6,340 bases of DNA from Fidelibacterota bacterium (GTDB lineage: Bacteria > Fidelibacterota > Marinisomatia > Marinisomatales > TCS55): assembly GCA_002701785.1 (NCBI GenBank), contig NZXC01000042.1, forward strand, positions 3,663-10,002. Reading direction: 5' to 3'. The position numbers and the translations under genes were made by a program. The notes beneath the pieces are model-generated. The model did not search any database. It saw only the letters and a program-made list of their open reading frames with translations, and was not told where the DNA came from. Positions 1 to 6,194 of the stretch are shown here, piece after piece; position 1 is the stretch's first letter; each line of letters begins with the position of its first letter.

Positions 1-50
1 AACTTGCTGCGGAAATAGAATACCTGCAGAATTACCTCCGAGGGAGATAA
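1..50 (+). CDS. 3' end of an unidentified gene, cut by the window edge
   Basis: One plus-strand frame (codons from base 3, stop TAA at 48-50) reads LAAEIEYLQNYLRGR and then stops. The peptide is charged and looks helical, like the end of a soluble protein. The stretch is about 44% GC (CTG, GCG, CAG, CTC, CGA codons) and turns abruptly AT-rich after the TAA, as expected at a gene end. Only 15 residues are visible, so no family can be named. The other two forward frames also lack early strong alternatives: one stops at base 18, the other runs AT-rich to about base 76. The call rests on composition and peptide character only. Confidence 0.4.
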   Translation, partial: LAAEIEYLQNYLRGR

Positions 51-144
51 AAAAGAATTTTGAATTAAATAATAATTAATTTTAATGATATGCTTAATTT
101 TTATTATATTTTGTTTTATAATTAAATAATGCGGAGTTTTACAA

Positions 145-150
145 TATAAT
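145..150 (+). promoter_or_regulatory. Candidate -10 box for the repeat-protein gene
   Basis: A perfect TATAAT lies at 145-150, 21 bases before the ATG at 172; a second perfect TATAAT lies at 117-122. No convincing -35 box sits at 16-18 bp from either. In DNA this AT-rich such hexamers arise by chance, so this is only a position to test. A weak GGTGA (155-159), 12 bases before the ATG, is the only Shine-Dalgarno-like string. Confidence 0.25.
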
Positions 151-171
151 TCATGGTGATAAAATAAAATT

Positions 172-2388
172 ATGAATATTAGAATATTACATAAAATAAT
201 CTTTATAACTATAATAATAAGTGGATATACACTTGCACAAAGCAAGATAAATGTTAACCATCTTCTAGATTATGGTGGTATTAAATTTATGCCAAATTCT
301 GATAAACCTTTTAATGGTAAGGTGTTTGAATTATATGATAATGGTTCAAAACATTGGGAGAAAAGGTATATAAGAGGTATTGCAGCTGGATATTATAGAA
401 GTTGGTATCAGAATGGTCAGGTTGAATTTAAAGGTAGATTAGAAAATGGCGTGAAAAACGGTTTGTTTACTTTTTATGATATAGAAGGTAATAAAATAAG
501 AGAGGAACAATATCGTGATGGTGCCTTACATGGCTCATTTGCTTCATGGTATACGAATGGTAAAATGAATGCGAACTGTACCTATAGAAATGGAAAGTTG
601 GATCATAAATATACGAGTTGGTTTGAAAATGGAAATATGAAAGAAGATGCAACATATTTGGATGGTGATTTAGTTGGTAGTTTTACTTACTGGTATGAAA
701 ATGGAAATATGAAATCTGATGGAGCATATGTACATGGAAAATTAGATGGATATTATACTGCATGGTCCAGTGATGGTATCAAACTATATCAAAAGTCATA
801 TGAAACTGGTTTACTTCATGGAATTACAACTCTTTGGTATGAGAGCGGTATAAAGAAGGAAGAAATAAATTATAATTCTGGAAAAATTGATGGTTTAATC
901 ACATACTGGAGAGAAGATGGAGAATTGGATAAGCAAATTTATTATAGGAATGACTTTGTAGATGGACCAAGTATGGTTTGGTATAAAAATGGTGAGAAAA
1001 AGAGTGAAATAAATTATCGTGAAGGAAAATTAAATGGACCATTTGTTCATTGGTTTAAAAATGGACAAAAACAAAAAGAAGGTTATCATATAGATGGTGA
1101 AAAATTTGGAATCTATACTAATTGGTATGAGAATGGACAAAAGCAAGAGGAGAGAACATACAGTTACAGTATGTGGGATGGACCAAGTTCAGTGTGGTTC
1201 GAAAATGGACAAAAAATGGAATTAGGGAATTATAAGAATGGACTACCTAATGGTGTTTTTATTCATTGGGATGAAAATGGACAGAAGGTAGAAGAAGGTA
1301 ATTATATAAGTGGTAAACGTGAAGGTTTATACAAGTTCTGGTATTCAAATGGGCAGAAACATCAAGAAAGACATTATGTAAATGGTGGATGGGATGGTTT
1401 ATCTACCGTATGGTATGATAATGGGAATAAGAAGAAGTCTGGTTATAATAAAAACGGTGAAGAACATGGTAAGTGGACTTATTGGAATAAGGCTGGAGTT
1501 AAAACAAAAACTGTAAATTTTAAAAATGGTGAAATTGATGGTGACGTAATTGAATTTACTAGTTCAGGTAAAGAAGATGGACGTCAAACATATAGTAATG
1601 GTCGTTTACAGCAAGAATTAACATATGAATATGAATATTATGATAATGGATCTATTAAAACTAAAAAATCATTTAAAAATAATATTGAAATTGGTACTTG
1701 GACTATTTGGTTTGAAAATGGCAACACTAAAGAAGAGGGTACATGGAAAGATGGTGAGTATCATTTAATTAATCGATGGAATTCAAATAGTAATTTTCTT
1801 GTCAAAGATGGAAAAGGCGGATGGGTTAGTAAGAATGAAGATGGTACGAAAAAACAAAAGCAGATGTATGAAGATGGTAGGTTGATACTAGACTTATCAT
1901 TTAAACAGGAATATTATGATGATGGTCAAATAAAATCTGAAAAAGGTTATGAACAGGATAATACTCCAAATGGAGATTGGATTACTTGGCATGCTAATGG
2001 GCAAAAACAAGAAGAAGGTCTATGGAAAAATAGTGAATACTTTTTAATAAATCGATGGAGCGCTACGGGCAAATTTCTTGTTAAAAATGGAGATGGTGGT
2101 TGGATTGCTAAAACGAGCAAGGGAAGAAATGAGTGGAAAAAAATATATAATGATGGACGTTTGGTAGGAAAATGGGATTATAAATATTCCGAATATGAAA
2201 ATGGTAGATTAAAGTCTGTAATAAGTTATAAAAATGGTGTTCGTGATGGTGTATGGGTTGTTTGGTATGAAAATGGACGTAAAAAGGAAGAAGGAATCAT
2301 TCGTAATGGCGTTGAAACAGGTGAGTGGACTTACTGGGATGAAAAAGGTAATGTTAAAGAGGTTAAAAACTTCGATATAACAAAGTAA
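172..2388 (+). CDS. Secreted MORN_2 / YwqK-type repeat protein, 738 aa
   Basis: A large exported protein built almost wholly from repeats of the form (Y/F)xNGqkkxExxYxxGxxxGxxxxW, the MORN_2 (PF07661, YwqK-like) motif. A signal peptide is visible: lysine and arginine near the start, a hydrophobic run IIFITIIISGYTLA (residues 9-22), and likely cleavage after A22. Residues 55-462 are 17 contiguous units of exactly 24 residues. Residues 463-487 are a degenerate unit. Residues 488-579 and 580-673 are two copies of a compound module (EYYDxG, NGxWxxW, LINRW, FLVKxG, GGW, DGRL), and 674-738 starts a third and closes the protein. There is no transmembrane anchor, lipobox or recognised C-terminal sorting domain, so periplasmic or extracellular location is inferred. 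Databases often label such proteins 'YwqK family antitoxin'; no toxin lies beside it and its function is unknown, with binding or surface scaffolding a guess. It is followed by its own terminator. Confidence 0.9.
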   Translation: MNIRILHKIIFITIIISGYTLAQSKINVNHLLDYGGIKFMPNSDKPFNGKVFELYDNGSKHWEKRYIRGIAAGYYRSWYQNGQVEFKGRLENGVKNGLFTFYDIEGNKIREEQYRDGALHGSFASWYTNGKMNANCTYRNGKLDHKYTSWFENGNMKEDATYLDGDLVGSFTYWYENGNMKSDGAYVHGKLDGYYTAWSSDGIKLYQKSYETGLLHGITTLWYESGIKKEEINYNSGKIDGLITYWREDGELDKQIYYRNDFVDGPSMVWYKNGEKKSEINYREGKLNGPFVHWFKNGQKQKEGYHIDGEKFGIYTNWYENGQKQEERTYSYSMWDGPSSVWFENGQKMELGNYKNGLPNGVFIHWDENGQKVEEGNYISGKREGLYKFWYSNGQKHQERHYVNGGWDGLSTVWYDNGNKKKSGYNKNGEEHGKWTYWNKAGVKTKTVNFKNGEIDGDVIEFTSSGKEDGRQTYSNGRLQQELTYEYEYYDNGSIKTKKSFKNNIEIGTWTIWFENGNTKEEGTWKDGEYHLINRWNSNSNFLVKDGKGGWVSKNEDGTKKQKQMYEDGRLILDLSFKQEYYDDGQIKSEKGYEQDNTPNGDWITWHANGQKQEEGLWKNSEYFLINRWSATGKFLVKNGDGGWIAKTSKGRNEWKKIYNDGRLVGKWDYKYSEYENGRLKSVISYKNGVRDGVWVVWYENGRKKEEGIIRNGVETGEWTYWDEKGNVKEVKNFDITK
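334..1557 (+). repeat. 17 in-frame tandem 72-bp (24-aa) repeats
   Basis: Within the repeat-protein gene, codons 55-462 divide into 17 units of exactly 24 residues with no insertion or deletion. Each starts at an aromatic-x-NG turn (for example YENGQKQEER, FENGQKMELG) and ends in a conserved aromatic, usually Trp. Units 10-16 (residues 271-438) are most alike, also at DNA level, with recurring TGGTATGAAAATGG-like strings. That suggests recent internal duplication there. Early units (3, 7, 9) and unit 17 are more diverged. Confidence 0.9.
1633..2190 (+). repeat. Two tandem copies of a ~92-94 aa compound module
   Basis: Codons 488-579 (1633-1908, 276 bp) and 580-673 (1909-2190, 282 bp) align end to end. 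Shared landmarks in order are EYYD(N/D)G, IK, G(T/D)W, TW, NG, EEG, WK, EY, LINRW, FLVK, GGW, K, Y, DGRL. Each module is a MORN_2 unit with an insertion of about 45 residues carrying LINRW and GGW. The sequence from 2191 starts a third copy but reverts to plain 24-residue units. This higher-order duplication is distinct from the 24-residue periodicity before it. Confidence 0.8.
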
Positions 2389-2412
2389 ACAGTTTATTTA
2401 AATATTTTATAT

Positions 2413-2440
2413 AACCCCGTCTAGTAGCGGGGTTTTTTTT
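2413..2440 (+). terminator. Intrinsic terminator after the repeat-protein gene
   Basis: AACCCCG (2413-2419) pairs perfectly with CGGGGTT (2428-2434) around an 8-base loop, followed by a run of T through 2440. The stem core is five G-C pairs in otherwise AT-rich DNA. It begins 25 bases after the repeat-protein stop codon. On the minus strand the hairpin is followed only by a mixed A/T stretch, so it would be at best a weak terminator for the converging small gene. Confidence 0.9.
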
Positions 2441-2693
2441 AACTCAAAGTTCTAAATGGTCTTTTTGTTAATTCTATTTGTTCCAATGAATATCCGGATT
2501 TGAATTGTTTATAAGATGAAAGAAATGCTGGTAAAGAGAATAAAATTGCTCCTAATACATACCAATACCAATCAGTATCAAGAGCATTAGGATAAAAGCT
2601 TCTAAGAAGCATAGCAAAAAAGAACCCTACAGCAGCATTGCAATTATACGTTGATTGTGTGAAGGTCGTGTTTTTTGAATTTCCATAAATCAT
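2439..2693 (-). CDS. Small two-helix membrane protein, 84 aa, unknown function
   Basis: I do not recognise the family. The protein has two probable membrane segments, residues about 18-34 (CNAAVGFFFAMLLRSFY) and 43-60 (YWYVLGAILFSLPAFLSS). A short loop (PNALDTDW) joins them, and a charged C-terminal tail (KQFKSGYSLEQIELTKRPF) follows. The tail is more basic than the loop, so it probably faces the cytoplasm with the N-terminus, a hairpin topology. The start is well supported: AAAGGAGA (plus-strand 2699-2706) sits 5 bases before the ATG. Its stop codon overlaps the T-tract of the opposing terminator. It is divergent from the lipoprotein gene with 34 bp between starts, so the two could share regulation. 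The strong ribosome binding site and sensible topology argue that it is a real gene. Confidence 0.7.
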   Translation of the reverse strand: MIYGNSKNTTFTQSTYNCNAAVGFFFAMLLRSFYPNALDTDWYWYVLGAILFSLPAFLSSYKQFKSGYSLEQIELTKRPFRTLS

Positions 2694-2698
2694 ATTAT

Positions 2699-2706
2699 TC
2701 TCCTTT
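2699..2706 (-). promoter_or_regulatory. Shine-Dalgarno site of the small membrane-protein gene
   Basis: Read on the minus strand this is AAAGGAGA, near-perfect anti-16S complementarity, 5 bases before the ATG at 2693-2691. It is the only strong Shine-Dalgarno in the window and fixes the start of the small gene. Confidence 0.7.
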
Positions 2707-2710
2707 ATAG

Positions 2711-2716
2711 TATAAT
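2711..2716 (+). promoter_or_regulatory. Candidate -10 box for the lipoprotein gene
   Basis: A perfect TATAAT lies 11 bases before the ATG at 2728. If used, transcription would start near 2723 and leave a leader of about 5 bases, which fits the absence of a Shine-Dalgarno. No good -35 box is seen. The site lies between two divergent genes where a promoter is expected, but AT-rich composition makes chance matches likely. Confidence 0.3.
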
Positions 2717-2727
2717 TAAATTTAATA

Positions 2728-3693
2728 ATGACTAAAGTGATAAAATTAATTCTATTGATATTTGGTTTATTTTTTTGGAGTTGTGAGGATGAATCAAAAG
2801 AATTAATTATTGATGATCTATGGGGACAAGAAATTAATGATCCCCCTGAATACTATAAAGCAGCTGACGTTCCAAATAGTCAAGTTGATCAAGTAATTGA
2901 ATACTATGAAATTGCAAGTACAGCTTGGGGTAATTATGGACCTCTTGAATTTTGGATTATTGGTACAGATCCTTCATCTGCTCAACAACTTGATAGTTTA
3001 TATTGTGAAACAAGAATTGAAAAAGATAATGTTCTTACGGAAAATGATTTTCAAAGTTGTTTAAATAGAGGATATAACTTTATTGAATACGCAAATCAAG
3101 GGGGTGCTGGTTTAAATACACAGAGAAATCCAAATCAAGAATATTCTGTATTTATTGTAACACTGGCTTCAAAATATCCTTTCCCCAATGAATCTGATTA
3201 TAATGTGGTAACTATGCATGAATATTTTCATGTTTATCAACACGCACATATATTTACTTTAAATGATAATGAAAGATCTAATTTAATGGTACGTAATCCA
3301 TGGTGGTCAGAAGGGGGAGCAAATTATTTATCTGAGCTTTTATATTCACAACAACCAGGTGTTTCATCTAACTATTTAAAGGAAAGAATGAGATGGAAAA
3401 TGAATGAAAAATCTGATTTTATTGCATCTGGAAAGAGACTTGAAGATATAGAATATGATGAAGAGAATAATGGCGCTCGTTTTGCGTATGACCTAGGAGC
3501 CTGGTTTATTGCATATTTGATTAACCAAGTAGGTATTGATAACTATAGAGTAAATTTTTATGATGATTTAAATGAGCTTGGGTTTGAAGCTTCTTTTGTA
3601 GAAAATTTTGGTAAATCCTCTGGAGAATTTCTAGATGAATTCCATGCTTTTCTTCATTTAGATATTGAAAATCAACTTGAAATAATACCATAA
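2728..3693 (+). CDS. Putative lipoprotein metallopeptidase (HExxH...E), 321 aa
   Basis: The N-terminus is a lipoprotein signal: KVIK, a hydrophobic stretch LILLIFGLFF, and lipobox FWSC with the acylated Cys at 19, followed by acidic EDE. The mature protein is therefore membrane-anchored in the envelope. The catalytic signature is HEYFH (H164, E165, H168). E195 lies 27 residues on in WWSEGGANY and is a plausible third zinc ligand. HExxH plus a later W..EG.A.Y is the pattern of gluzincin peptidases of the 'peptidase MA-like' type (compare PF13485). The rest, including AYDLGAWFIAYLINQVG (about residues 252-268), suggests the helical C-terminal subdomain of such enzymes. C93 and C111 could form a disulfide. 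Substrate is unknown. No Shine-Dalgarno precedes the ATG. The zinc-peptidase call is from motifs only; an inactive relative is possible, though all expected ligands are present. Confidence 0.8.
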   Translation: MTKVIKLILLIFGLFFWSCEDESKELIIDDLWGQEINDPPEYYKAADVPNSQVDQVIEYYEIASTAWGNYGPLEFWIIGTDPSSAQQLDSLYCETRIEKDNVLTENDFQSCLNRGYNFIEYANQGGAGLNTQRNPNQEYSVFIVTLASKYPFPNESDYNVVTMHEYFHVYQHAHIFTLNDNERSNLMVRNPWWSEGGANYLSELLYSQQPGVSSNYLKERMRWKMNEKSDFIASGKRLEDIEYDEENNGARFAYDLGAWFIAYLINQVGIDNYRVNFYDDLNELGFEASFVENFGKSSGEFLDEFHAFLHLDIENQLEIIP

Positions 3694-3870
3694 CTGTCCG
3701 ATATCCTTTTCTGTAGATATTTAATTTTTTATTTATATAGATTAATAATCGTCTTTATATACTGAAAAATTTGTAAAAGCGATAGCTATTTATGTTATTG
3801 AAAAATATGATATCAGTGGTTTTTTGATATTAGTTAATTTGAATCATTTTTAGTAGTTTTATAGACGAAG

Positions 3871-3958
3871 GGAGAGGTGGCAGAGCCTGGCTGAATGCGC
3901 CGCACTCGAAATGCGGTATACACCTAGTGTATCGGGGGTTCAAATCCCTCCCTCTCCG
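3871..3958 (+). tRNA. tRNA-Ser, anticodon CGA
   Basis: A full class II cloverleaf can be drawn. The acceptor GGAGAGG (3871-3877) pairs perfectly with CCTCTCC (3951-3957), with discriminator G at 3958 as usual for serine. The D stem is GCA/TGC (3880-3882, 3896-3898) with GG in the loop. The anticodon stem CCGCA/TGCGG (3900-3904, 3912-3916) encloses loop CTCGAAA, giving anticodon CGA (3907-3909), which reads UCG. The long variable arm contains a 6-bp stem ATACAC/GTGTAT (3918-3923, 3927-3932). The T stem is GGGGG/CCCTC around TTCAAAT (3939-3945), with one G-U pair. The 3' CCA is not encoded: the bases after G73 are CAAATG. Confidence 0.97.
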
Positions 3959-3961
3959 CAA

Positions 3962-4390
3962 ATGAAAAAACAAAAGTATACACGGAATGATTTTGAGCAT
4001 TGGATGAGTCTTCAGACACGGTGGAGAGATCTTGATGCAATGGGTCACATAAATCATGCGGCATATCTAACCTTTATGGAAAATGTGCGTTTAGAATTTT
4101 ATGAATCACTTGGATTCAGCAGTAGAAATAGTGGACAAGTCGATGGAATTATACTTGCATCAATGAATGTACAGTACCATCAACAAGTCATTCATCCTTC
4201 AGATTTAGATATAGGTCAACGAATTGTGAGAGTTGGTAATAAAAGCTTTGACATGTTAACTGCTATTTTCATAAAAGATAATGAATCTCCAGTGCTTTCA
4301 GCATTATTCACATTAGTTGCTTTTAATTATAAGCTTAACAAATCAATCTCTGTGCCAGATATAGTTCGTGATATGTGCAGAGAGCTGTAG
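3962..4390 (+). CDS. Acyl-CoA thioesterase, 4HBT hotdog family, 142 aa
   Basis: The motif RWRDLDAMGHINHAAYL (residues 20-36) followed by MENVRLEF is the signature of the YbgC/FadM/4-hydroxybenzoyl-CoA thioesterase group. D25 sits where the catalytic aspartate is expected. The second half (HPSDLDIGQRIVRVGNKSF) matches the outer strands of the hotdog fold. Such enzymes hydrolyse acyl-CoA or acyl-ACP thioesters in the cytoplasm; the substrate cannot be told here. The frame runs open back into the tRNA (ATG at 3911), but that start would translate tRNA sequence. The ATG at 3962, 3 bases after the tRNA, gives the usual family length. There is no Shine-Dalgarno; the next ATG (4004) would still keep the core motif. 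It converges with the flavoprotein gene, leaving 17 bp and no visible terminator. Confidence 0.9.
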   Translation: MKKQKYTRNDFEHWMSLQTRWRDLDAMGHINHAAYLTFMENVRLEFYESLGFSSRNSGQVDGIILASMNVQYHQQVIHPSDLDIGQRIVRVGNKSFDMLTAIFIKDNESPVLSALFTLVAFNYKLNKSISVPDIVRDMCREL

Positions 4391-4407
4391 TCTATCTTAC
4401 TAATAAT

Positions 4408-5826
4408 TCAATTATAGCTTATTAAGTTTCCTCGGTTTAAATAATTATTTGGATCTATGGTGTTCTTTAATTTTTTAACCATTTCAACAGCTTCTACACC
4501 ATAGCACTTTTTGAAATCATTTCTTTTTCTTTTTCCTGTGCCATGTTCGGCTGAATACACACCATCAAGCTTCAATGAAAGGTCGATTAAATAATCATAA
4601 ATTTCCAAAGATTCTTTTTCTTGTTTATTATTAGGAATTAAATGAAAGTGCAAATGACAATCTCCGAGATGACCAAATAATAAATATTCAATTTTAGACT
4701 TATTCAGTCTTTCATGAACCTTTTCAAGATAAATTCGAAAATTATGTTTAGGTACAATAGTATCTGTTATAATACTAACACCTCCCAGTCTTTGTGTTTT
4801 GGTTAATGCATTATCAGGGATTGAATGACGAGCTTCAAAAAACTTTTTCCAATTATTGGGATCATTTAAAACAATAATTTTATCTAAATCTATGTTAGAA
4901 TTAAATGATTGAAATATCTGAATCCATTCTTCGATTTTTGAATCCATAGATTTATTGAAGATTGGAATTTGTAAATAGATTCCTACATCATTTTCATTTG
5001 AAAATAAAAATTCTTTATGATTCATATAATTTTGTGAATTATACCCAAAGTATTCCATTGCAGTGATTTGACTTAAGTCCTGATTTAAATGATTGTTTAA
5101 AAAATCATGAAAATCAATTGCTTCTGATTCGCTATTTAATGATATAAATAATTCTAATTTACTTTTTGGATTAATAGCTAAACCCAATTGACATGAAGAT
5201 ATCATTCCTAAGATTCCTTCACTTCCAATAATTAAATCAACTAAGTCAATAGTTCCATTTTTATCAGAATATAAACCGCTAGCATTCTTTATTTTGGGTC
5301 TATTATATGTTGGAATTGGTAATTGTATACTATTACTATCGTATTCTAATGTAAAAAACCCATTATCTGAAATATATTGACCCCTTTTAATTTCAACCAA
5401 ATCACCATTGGGTAGTAAAAATTCGATTTCTTTAACCCAATATCTAGTTGAACCTTTTTGACCTGGAACAAAACCGGAAGCATTAGTTGATAAAGTTCCA
5501 CCAACGAATGCATCATTTCTACTAGTAGGATCTGCAGGGTAATAAAGTTTATTATTTGATAATTCGAGTACTTTATTTCTAAAATTTTCAAGAGGAATCC
5601 CAACTGGACTTGATGCTTCTTTATTTTTTAAATCTAATTCAATATCTGGCTTAGTCAGAAGAGAAGTAGATAATATTACACCTCCATTTGGAGTAGCACT
5701 CCCAGTTAAATTTGTTTTCCCTGCAGAAACAGTTAATAATATATTACATATATAACAAGTTTTTAAAATGATAGAACATTCAATATTGCTCTTTGGTCTA
5801 ACTAATAAATCTGCAAAACCTTCCAT
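4408..5826 (-). CDS. FAD-linked oxidase, GlcD / D-lactate dehydrogenase type, 472 aa from first ATG
   Basis: A flavoprotein of the FAD_binding_4 plus FAD-oxidase_C class, which oxidises D-2-hydroxy acids (D-lactate, glycolate, D-2-hydroxyglutarate) to 2-oxo acids. Visible FAD-domain motifs are LLVRPKSN (residues 7-14), the pyrophosphate loop SAGKTNLTGSATPNGG (34-49), ADPTSRNDAFVGG (98-110) with NASG (115-118), and GSEGILG (201-207). The C-terminal domain has GHLGDCHLH (385-393) and SAEHGTGK (425-432). H386, H393 and E427 sit with the spacing of the metal ligands in D-2-hydroxyglutarate and D-lactate dehydrogenases of this family. The end DPNNYLNRGNLI matches the family's usual DPxxxLNPGKI. 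The asparagine usual in GDGN is His here (GDCH). The exact substrate is not decidable. No iron-sulfur domain or electron-acceptor partner is adjacent. Translation from this ATG keeps the FAD domain but drops conserved upstream residues; see the separate entry. Confidence 0.88.
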   Translation of the reverse strand: MEGFADLLVRPKSNIECSIILKTCYICNILLTVSAGKTNLTGSATPNGGVILSTSLLTKPDIELDLKNKEASSPVGIPLENFRNKVLELSNNKLYYPADPTSRNDAFVGGTLSTNASGFVPGQKGSTRYWVKEIEFLLPNGDLVEIKRGQYISDNGFFTLEYDSNSIQLPIPTYNRPKIKNASGLYSDKNGTIDLVDLIIGSEGILGMISSCQLGLAINPKSKLELFISLNSESEAIDFHDFLNNHLNQDLSQITAMEYFGYNSQNYMNHKEFLFSNENDVGIYLQIPIFNKSMDSKIEEWIQIFQSFNSNIDLDKIIVLNDPNNWKKFFEARHSIPDNALTKTQRLGGVSIITDTIVPKHNFRIYLEKVHERLNKSKIEYLLFGHLGDCHLHFHLIPNNKQEKESLEIYDYLIDLSLKLDGVYSAEHGTGKRKRNDFKKCYGVEAVEMVKKLKNTIDPNNYLNRGNLISYN

Positions 5827-6027
5827 ATTAGACCAATCTTTAAAGTATGGCTTGATAATATCTATATCATATGATGAATTAATATGGAGAGATTTAAAAA
5901 AAGAGTTAAGTATTTTGAAATCACCATTCCATTTTTGCGAAAAATCAATAATTTGTTTTTGGTATTTTTGAACAATATTAATTGATTCTATATGTGATTT
6001 ATTATTAATGATAAGTCTCTAGATCAT
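5827..6027 (-). other. Upstream in-frame part of the flavoprotein gene with amber codon 3
   Basis: Reading upstream of the ATG at 5826, the same frame stays open for 64 more codons to a TAG at 6019-6021. The peptide ends in FKILNSFFKSLHINSS, then YDIDIIKPYFKDWSN. It looks like the N-terminal helix region that precedes the FAD domain in GlcD-type proteins, which normally have about 45-60 residues there. None of the 64 codons is ATG, GTG, TTG or CTG. The only in-frame ATG is at 6025-6027, giving ATG ATC TAG: Met, Ile, stop. So the natural start appears to be this ATG with a nonsense codon at position 3, or an ATT/ATC/ATA codon, or there is a base error. If the nonsense is real, the gene is either a recent pseudogene or is rescued by the internal ATG. 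Confidence 0.65.
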
Positions 6028-6066
6028 TTTATTTATAATAAAATTTATTACTTACCTATAAATATA

Positions 6067-6102
6067 AATAAAGATTTTCTATAAAAAAAGTCGATCTTTA
6101 TT
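6067..6102. repeat. 9-bp inverted repeat upstream of the flavoprotein gene
   Basis: AATAAAGAT (6067-6075) and ATCTTTATT (6094-6102) are perfect inverted copies separated by 18 bases, 40-75 bases upstream of the ATG at 6025-6027. The arms are AT-rich, so a stable RNA hairpin is unlikely; a regulator binding site is possible. Chance occurrence in DNA of this composition is not negligible. Confidence 0.3.
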
Positions 6103-6194
6103 GATTATAAGCGGGGTTCTTTGTTCGTGGGATGGTGGGTATCATTACTACACAAATCTAATCCAATAGCACATTTTCCAAGTTTAAAAAAAGA

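Noticed and set aside
467..655. Minus-strand open frame of 62 codons inside the repeat-protein gene
   Set aside because: It is an antisense shadow of the repetitive coding sequence, with a low-complexity His/Tyr/Ser peptide and no ribosome binding site noted.
172..2388. Reading the repeat protein as a toxin-antitoxin antitoxin
   Set aside because: The YwqK antitoxin label is a common name for MORN_2 repeats, but this protein is large and exported and no toxin-like gene is adjacent.
3700..3730. Possible terminator after the lipoprotein gene: GATATC/GATATT followed by TTAATTTTTT
   Set aside because: The stem is only 5 A/T-rich pairs plus one G-U around a 10-base loop, too weak to call.
3810..3830. 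Inverted repeat ATATCA/TGATAT upstream of the tRNA
   Set aside because: Six AT-rich pairs with a 9-base loop and no T-tract; expected by chance in this composition.
3839..3865. Possible tRNA promoter, TTGAAT (3839-3844) and TATAGA (3860-3865)
   Set aside because: The spacing is 15 bp and the -10 box lies only 5 bases from the mature tRNA end, leaving almost no leader; not convincing.
3911..3961. Upstream ATG that would extend the thioesterase by 17 residues (MRYTPSVSGVQIPPSPQ)
   Set aside because: The extension is encoded by the anticodon, variable and T arms of the tRNA-Ser and is not part of the thioesterase family.
3830..4057. Minus-strand open frame of 75 codons containing RRGRDLNPRYTRC
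   Set aside because: It is the antisense of the tRNA-Ser; this peptide pattern is a well-known artefact of translating tRNA genes backwards.
5346..5603. Minus-strand open frame of 85 codons in another frame of the flavoprotein gene
   Set aside because: It lies wholly within the FAD-domain coding sequence, which has clear family motifs in its own frame.
5768..5971. Plus-strand open frame of 67 codons
   Set aside because: It is antisense to the 5' part of the flavoprotein gene, including its family-like upstream extension, and shows no protein features of its own.
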